From Dipylidium caninum (taxonomy: Eukaryota; Platyhelminthes; Cestoda; Cyclophyllidea; Dipylidiidae), in the NCBI GenBank assembly GCA_017562135.1, contig QEYB01000895.1, forward strand, positions 1,240,001-1,304,000: DNA of 64,000 nucleotides, written 5' to 3'. Each line of letters begins with the position of its first letter. Position 1 is the stretch's first letter. Positions 63,019-64,000 of this stretch are shown in pieces. The notes below the pieces were generated by a model, which searched no databases, was not told the origin of the DNA, and saw only the letters and a list, made by a program, of their open reading frames with translations. Both the position numbers and the translations under genes were made by a program.

Positions 63019-63731
63019 CTAACCATCATGCAAATGATTACAGAAACTCGTTGGAAACAAACCAGGCATGCGTTTCACAATGTGAAGAGATATCTCTTTG
63101 ATTGCAACAAATGTCCTCTCACTTCGGCTCATTCACCCATAAGGGTACTTCCAACACAACGTTGTTGTGGTTACATTTAGCGCAATGATTACTGCGACAT
63201 ATCGGCCTTACGTCGAGAGATGACTCGGAAGCCTGAATGAAACCTACACAATACCACTTTAGCTAAGGGTCTACATTACTGCATAGCTCGACATTGAGAA
63301 TCGCAATTAAAAGTCTTCTGGTCCTGTAAATCACTGTCCCTTGTGGTTTTTTACAAAATAACAAGATAATAAACTACTTAAACACACTTTCCAACTATGT
63401 CTTAAGAGTAAGAGGAAGGTGCTGGTGTTCACTGGCAGCAGGAATCACAGCGCCGTCTGGGATTGTGAGGCTTCATTTCGCCAGTGCGTAAGTAGCCTCA
63501 CGTATAACAAAGTAACGACCTGAAGGAGAGATTGGAATGTAACCAGTAGCCAAATGATTTCCTTTAAAATAGAAGGGCAGAAAGCCGTGGATGACACGAA
63601 AACCAAAATCAAAAAGTGCTCACCTCAAAATCAAAGTAACACAGAAGATAACGTGTTGTACGTGGAACAAGGAGTATATTTGGAGACCATCGTAGCTCCT
63701 GGAGGAAGGTGCGGCAAAGGTGGGCGGTGAA

Positions 63732-63733
<2 letters not shown>

Positions 63734-63774
<41 letters not shown>
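63734..63774. repeat. (GT)n microsatellite
   Basis: About 20 uninterrupted GT units. Confidence 0.95.
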
Positions 63775-63776
<2 letters not shown>

Positions 63777-64000
63777 GGGCGAGCCTCGGCCTTGTGCTCA
63801 CTCGGGGAAAAGTTGGCTTTTCCCCTCTGTCACCAGATTGCTGGTTGCTGTCCACACGAAGGCGTCAGAGACTTTTCTCAAGAGGAAATAAATAAGGTTG
63901 GGTAGGTCGATGGCTACTTAGTATCATTATAAAAGTGTTCTGCTGCTTGAATTGCTGATTCTGGAGGGTTTTACTAAGATCAGGTACAAAGTAACGAGAA

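Larger units (their letters stand above)
62376..64000. other. Upstream flank of the L1-like gene
   Basis: AT-rich promoter side of the L1-like gene, with one candidate exon (62771-63018) and a long GT tract. Nothing else recognised. Confidence 0.5.

Overview
The window is eukaryotic. Genes are split by GT-AG introns, sit on both strands, and are separated by long non-coding stretches. The gene set (glypican, adducin, MOB3, COP9 subunit 7, an INSM/nerfin zinc-finger factor, an L1/neuroglian-type adhesion molecule) is metazoan. Several introns are only 30-40 bp, beside others of hundreds to thousands of bp. That pattern suggests a parasitic flatworm, probably a tapeworm, but the species is inference and no marker fixes it.

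Layout, left to right: (1) 2.5-6.4 kb, minus strand: the first three exons of a glypican, whose 3' part lies outside the window. (2) 6.5-21 kb: mostly non-coding and partly GC-rich, with one copy (8.52-8.85 kb) of a two-copy interspersed repeat. (3) 21.1-22.4 kb (plus) and 30.3-31.4 kb (minus): two diverged paralogues of a protein I cannot name, facing tail to tail, each ending in a PDZ-like domain after a basic, serine-rich segment. (4) 33.14-33.42 kb: second repeat copy, followed by a TATA box with no clear gene at 34.15 kb. (5) 35.6-35.9 kb (plus): a possible small gene, convergent with a complete COPS7 gene (36.07-37.43 kb, minus). (6) 38.8-44.3 kb (plus): complete adducin gene, 12 exons. 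(7) 46.5-48.4 kb (plus): complete MOB3 gene, 4 exons, 217 residues. (8) 51.6-53.1 kb (minus): two-exon INSM/nerfin-like zinc-finger gene with a visible core promoter. (9) 55.1-62.4 kb (minus): 20-exon L1/neuroglian-like receptor with 6 Ig and 5 fibronectin III domains, one membrane segment and a short tail.

Exon models were made by eye: every listed exon set keeps reading frame, joins at matching intron phase and uses GT-AG ends. Functionally the genes are a mix: cell-surface signalling and adhesion (glypican, L1-like receptor), membrane skeleton (adducin), kinase scaffolding (MOB3), protein turnover (COPS7) and a probable neural transcription factor (INSM). They are not an operon. The least explained content is the PDZ-like paralogue pair, the alternative tail of the L1-like receptor, the Eh1-like motif in the INSM-like factor, and the two-copy repeat.
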